NCBI GenBank assembly: GCA_046757565.1
Contig: JBHHYN010000070.1
Coordinates: 1 to 15,116, forward strand
Source of the DNA: JBHHYN01 sp046757565
Lineage (GTDB): Bacteria > Pseudomonadota > Gammaproteobacteria > Eutrophobiales > Eutrophobiaceae
Direction of reading: 5' to 3'
DNA: 15,116 bases
Shown here: in pieces, positions 13,758 through 15,116 of the stretch
Layout: each line of letters opens with the position of its first letter
Position numbering within the stretch: the stretch's first letter is position 1
Translations under genes and position numbers: made by a program
The notes under the pieces: generated by a model
The model's database searches: none
What the model was told of the DNA's origin: nothing
The model's input: the letters and a program-made list of their open reading frames with translations, nothing else

Positions 13758-14932
13758 TGTCTGCCGGTAAGTCACATCAGGGCGCTATAAACAATGAAAA
13801 CCTGGTTGATTCACGTACAAGCGGGGAAAATGGACGGCGCATACTGCAACGGGATCCGAATCCTCATCTGTTTCGACCCATTACATTCCGCTCAGTGACT
13901 GTGCGCAACCGTATCATGTTATCCCCGATGTGCCAGTACTCCGCCGAACAGGGCCTGGCCAATGACTGGCATTTTGTACACCTGGGCGCGAGGGCGGCGG
14001 GTGGAGCAGGCATTGTTTCCACCGAAGCGGTCCATGTTGAACCACGGGGACGTATTACACCCCATTGTCTGGGACTGTGGAATGATAATCAGCGTGACAA
14101 ACTGCAGCGAATTGCTGCATTTATCGCACAACAAGGCGCAATCCCCGCTATCCAGCTGGGTCATGCCGGTCGCAAAGCCTCAGTAGGAAGGCCGTGGGAA
14201 GGGACCCGGCCGATCCCTAAGTCGGCAGGCGGATGGGAGGTCATATCAGCCTCGGATCGGCCCTATGCAAACGGATGGCCGGTACCAACGCCGATGTCCC
14301 ATGAAGAGATTAAGGAAGCTATGAAGATATTTTCAAACGCAGTGTGCAGGGCGCGACAAGCGGGGTTCAAGATATTGGAACTGCATGGTGCCCATGGCTA
14401 CCTTATTCACCAGTTTCTTTCTCCCTTGAGTAATTTCCGCAACGACGGGTATGGTGGCTCCTTTGAAAACCGGATCCGCTTCTTGCTGGAATCGATTGAC
14501 GCAGCACGCCGCGAATGGCCTGATGAATTACCGTTGTTTCTAAGGCTCTCCGTGACGGATTGGGTCGAGGGAGGCTGGGATGTGGGTGATTCGATTCAGC
14601 TGGCCAGTCTGTTAAAGCAGCGAGGCGACGTTGATCTGATTGATTGTTCTTCCGGAGGCAATGACCCGCGTCAGCAGATACCGATTTATCCTGGTTACCA
14701 GGTGCCGTTTGCCCAAAAAATAAGGGAGACTGCCGGCATGTCTACTGCCGCAATCGGTTTGATCCAGAGTCCCGACCTGGCTGAATCTATTATTGCGAAT
14801 GGCCAGGCCGATCTGGTTGTACTCGGGCGCGCACTTCTTGCAGATCCCGTCTGGCCCTTACGTGCTGCTAATAAACTGAAGGCAAAAAATGTAACCTGGC
14901 CGGTTCAATATGAACGTTCCAATATCTTTTAA
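13757..14932 (+). CDS. NADH:flavin oxidoreductase, Old Yellow Enzyme of YqjM type
   Basis: An FMN-dependent TIM-barrel ene-reductase of 391 residues that reduces activated C=C bonds or related substrates with NAD(P)H. After an unusual N-terminal stretch of about 36 residues, the domain starts PHLFRPITFRSVTVRNRIMLSPMCQYS. C59 and Y61 in MCQYS are the redox-tuning Cys and the Tyr of the YqjM class. Others seen: QLGHAGRKAS with H136, the substrate-binding pair H210 and H213 with Y215 in HGAHGY, the block NDGYGGSFENR (229-239), and GRALLADPVWP (357-367). It starts by a one-base overlap with the EthD-like gene. No transmembrane or Fe-S extension is present, so it is the short cytosolic form. In this neighbourhood a catabolic role is likely; the substrate is not readable. 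Confidence 0.94.
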   Translation: MSAGKSHQGAINNENLVDSRTSGENGRRILQRDPNPHLFRPITFRSVTVRNRIMLSPMCQYSAEQGLANDWHFVHLGARAAGGAGIVSTEAVHVEPRGRITPHCLGLWNDNQRDKLQRIAAFIAQQGAIPAIQLGHAGRKASVGRPWEGTRPIPKSAGGWEVISASDRPYANGWPVPTPMSHEEIKEAMKIFSNAVCRARQAGFKILELHGAHGYLIHQFLSPLSNFRNDGYGGSFENRIRFLLESIDAARREWPDELPLFLRLSVTDWVEGGWDVGDSIQLASLLKQRGDVDLIDCSSGGNDPRQQIPIYPGYQVPFAQKIRETAGMSTAAIGLIQSPDLAESIIANGQADLVVLGRALLADPVWPLRAANKLKAKNVTWPVQYERSNIF

Positions 14933-15116
14933 ACGACTTGAAACAGCGTTTTTCCACGGCTATGCAAAATGACTGAATGAGGTGAATCAGGAACCTTTAT
15001 GCCAGCAGGCACTCAGACCCCGCGGTTGTCCAGGCAATTAATTCAAGTTTATACACCAGAATAATAATTGGCTCTTCAGCAGAATCTGTGGGTTAACAAG
15101 AAAGACTTTTGAATAA

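Noticed and set aside
14933..15116. A further gene at the right edge
   Set aside because: Stops occur in all frames at short intervals and no start with a ribosome binding site leads to a supportable frame.

Overview
The window looks like a chromosomal segment of a proteobacterium, most likely a gammaproteobacterium. The reasons are the single-chain, C-terminal-Cys type L-serine dehydratase placed in an operon with gcvT and gcvH, a divergent LysR regulator, AGGAG-type ribosome binding sites, and a palindromic element carrying the CCGCGAAAGCGG-type repeat common in proteobacteria. I cannot name a genus. The right-hand two thirds reads as an accessory, mosaic catabolic region with two small non-autonomous mobile elements.

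Layout. (1) 50-3015, minus strand: an L-serine/glycine operon sdaA-gcvT-gcvH, divergent from a LysR regulator (3272-4138, plus) across an AT-rich spacer with a dyad operator and a perfect TATAAT box. (2) 4312-5992, minus: a two-gene formimino-folate operon, formimidoyltransferase then cyclodeaminase. It is interrupted at its junction by a 141-bp MITE-like element, and the cyclodeaminase is frameshifted at an A8 run near its end. (3) 6237-7967, plus: a CocE/NonD-type alpha/beta hydrolase. (4) 8101-11103, minus: an apparent three-gene operon of cyclase/KynB-type metal hydrolase, UbiD-type decarboxylase and NTF2-like protein. (5) 11578-12741, plus: a membrane-anchored DUF3179 protein. (6) 12748-12911: a palindromic 142-bp element with an 11-bp target duplication. 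(7) 13025-14932, plus: a YdhR/ABM-like protein, an EthD-like protein and an Old Yellow Enzyme of the YqjM type, the last two overlapping by one base. The final 184 bases (14933-15116) show nothing I can support.

How the parts may work together. SdaA turns serine into pyruvate, the T and H proteins belong to glycine cleavage and feed C1 units to folate, and the formimidoyltransferase/cyclodeaminase pair also delivers C1 units to folate, so the left third is centred on C1 and glycine. The right two thirds encodes hydrolases, a decarboxylase, a flavin reductase and small alpha+beta-barrel proteins, the kind of set seen in catabolism of aromatic or polyketide-like compounds. The substrate cannot be read from the sequence.

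The most striking points are: an H protein whose lipoyl-lysine codon is Asn; a UbiD homologue with Trp in place of the catalytic Arg but both catalytic Glu kept; a MITE inserted exactly at the stop-codon/ribosome-binding-site junction of the formimino operon, leaving both functional; and the frameshift in the cyclodeaminase.
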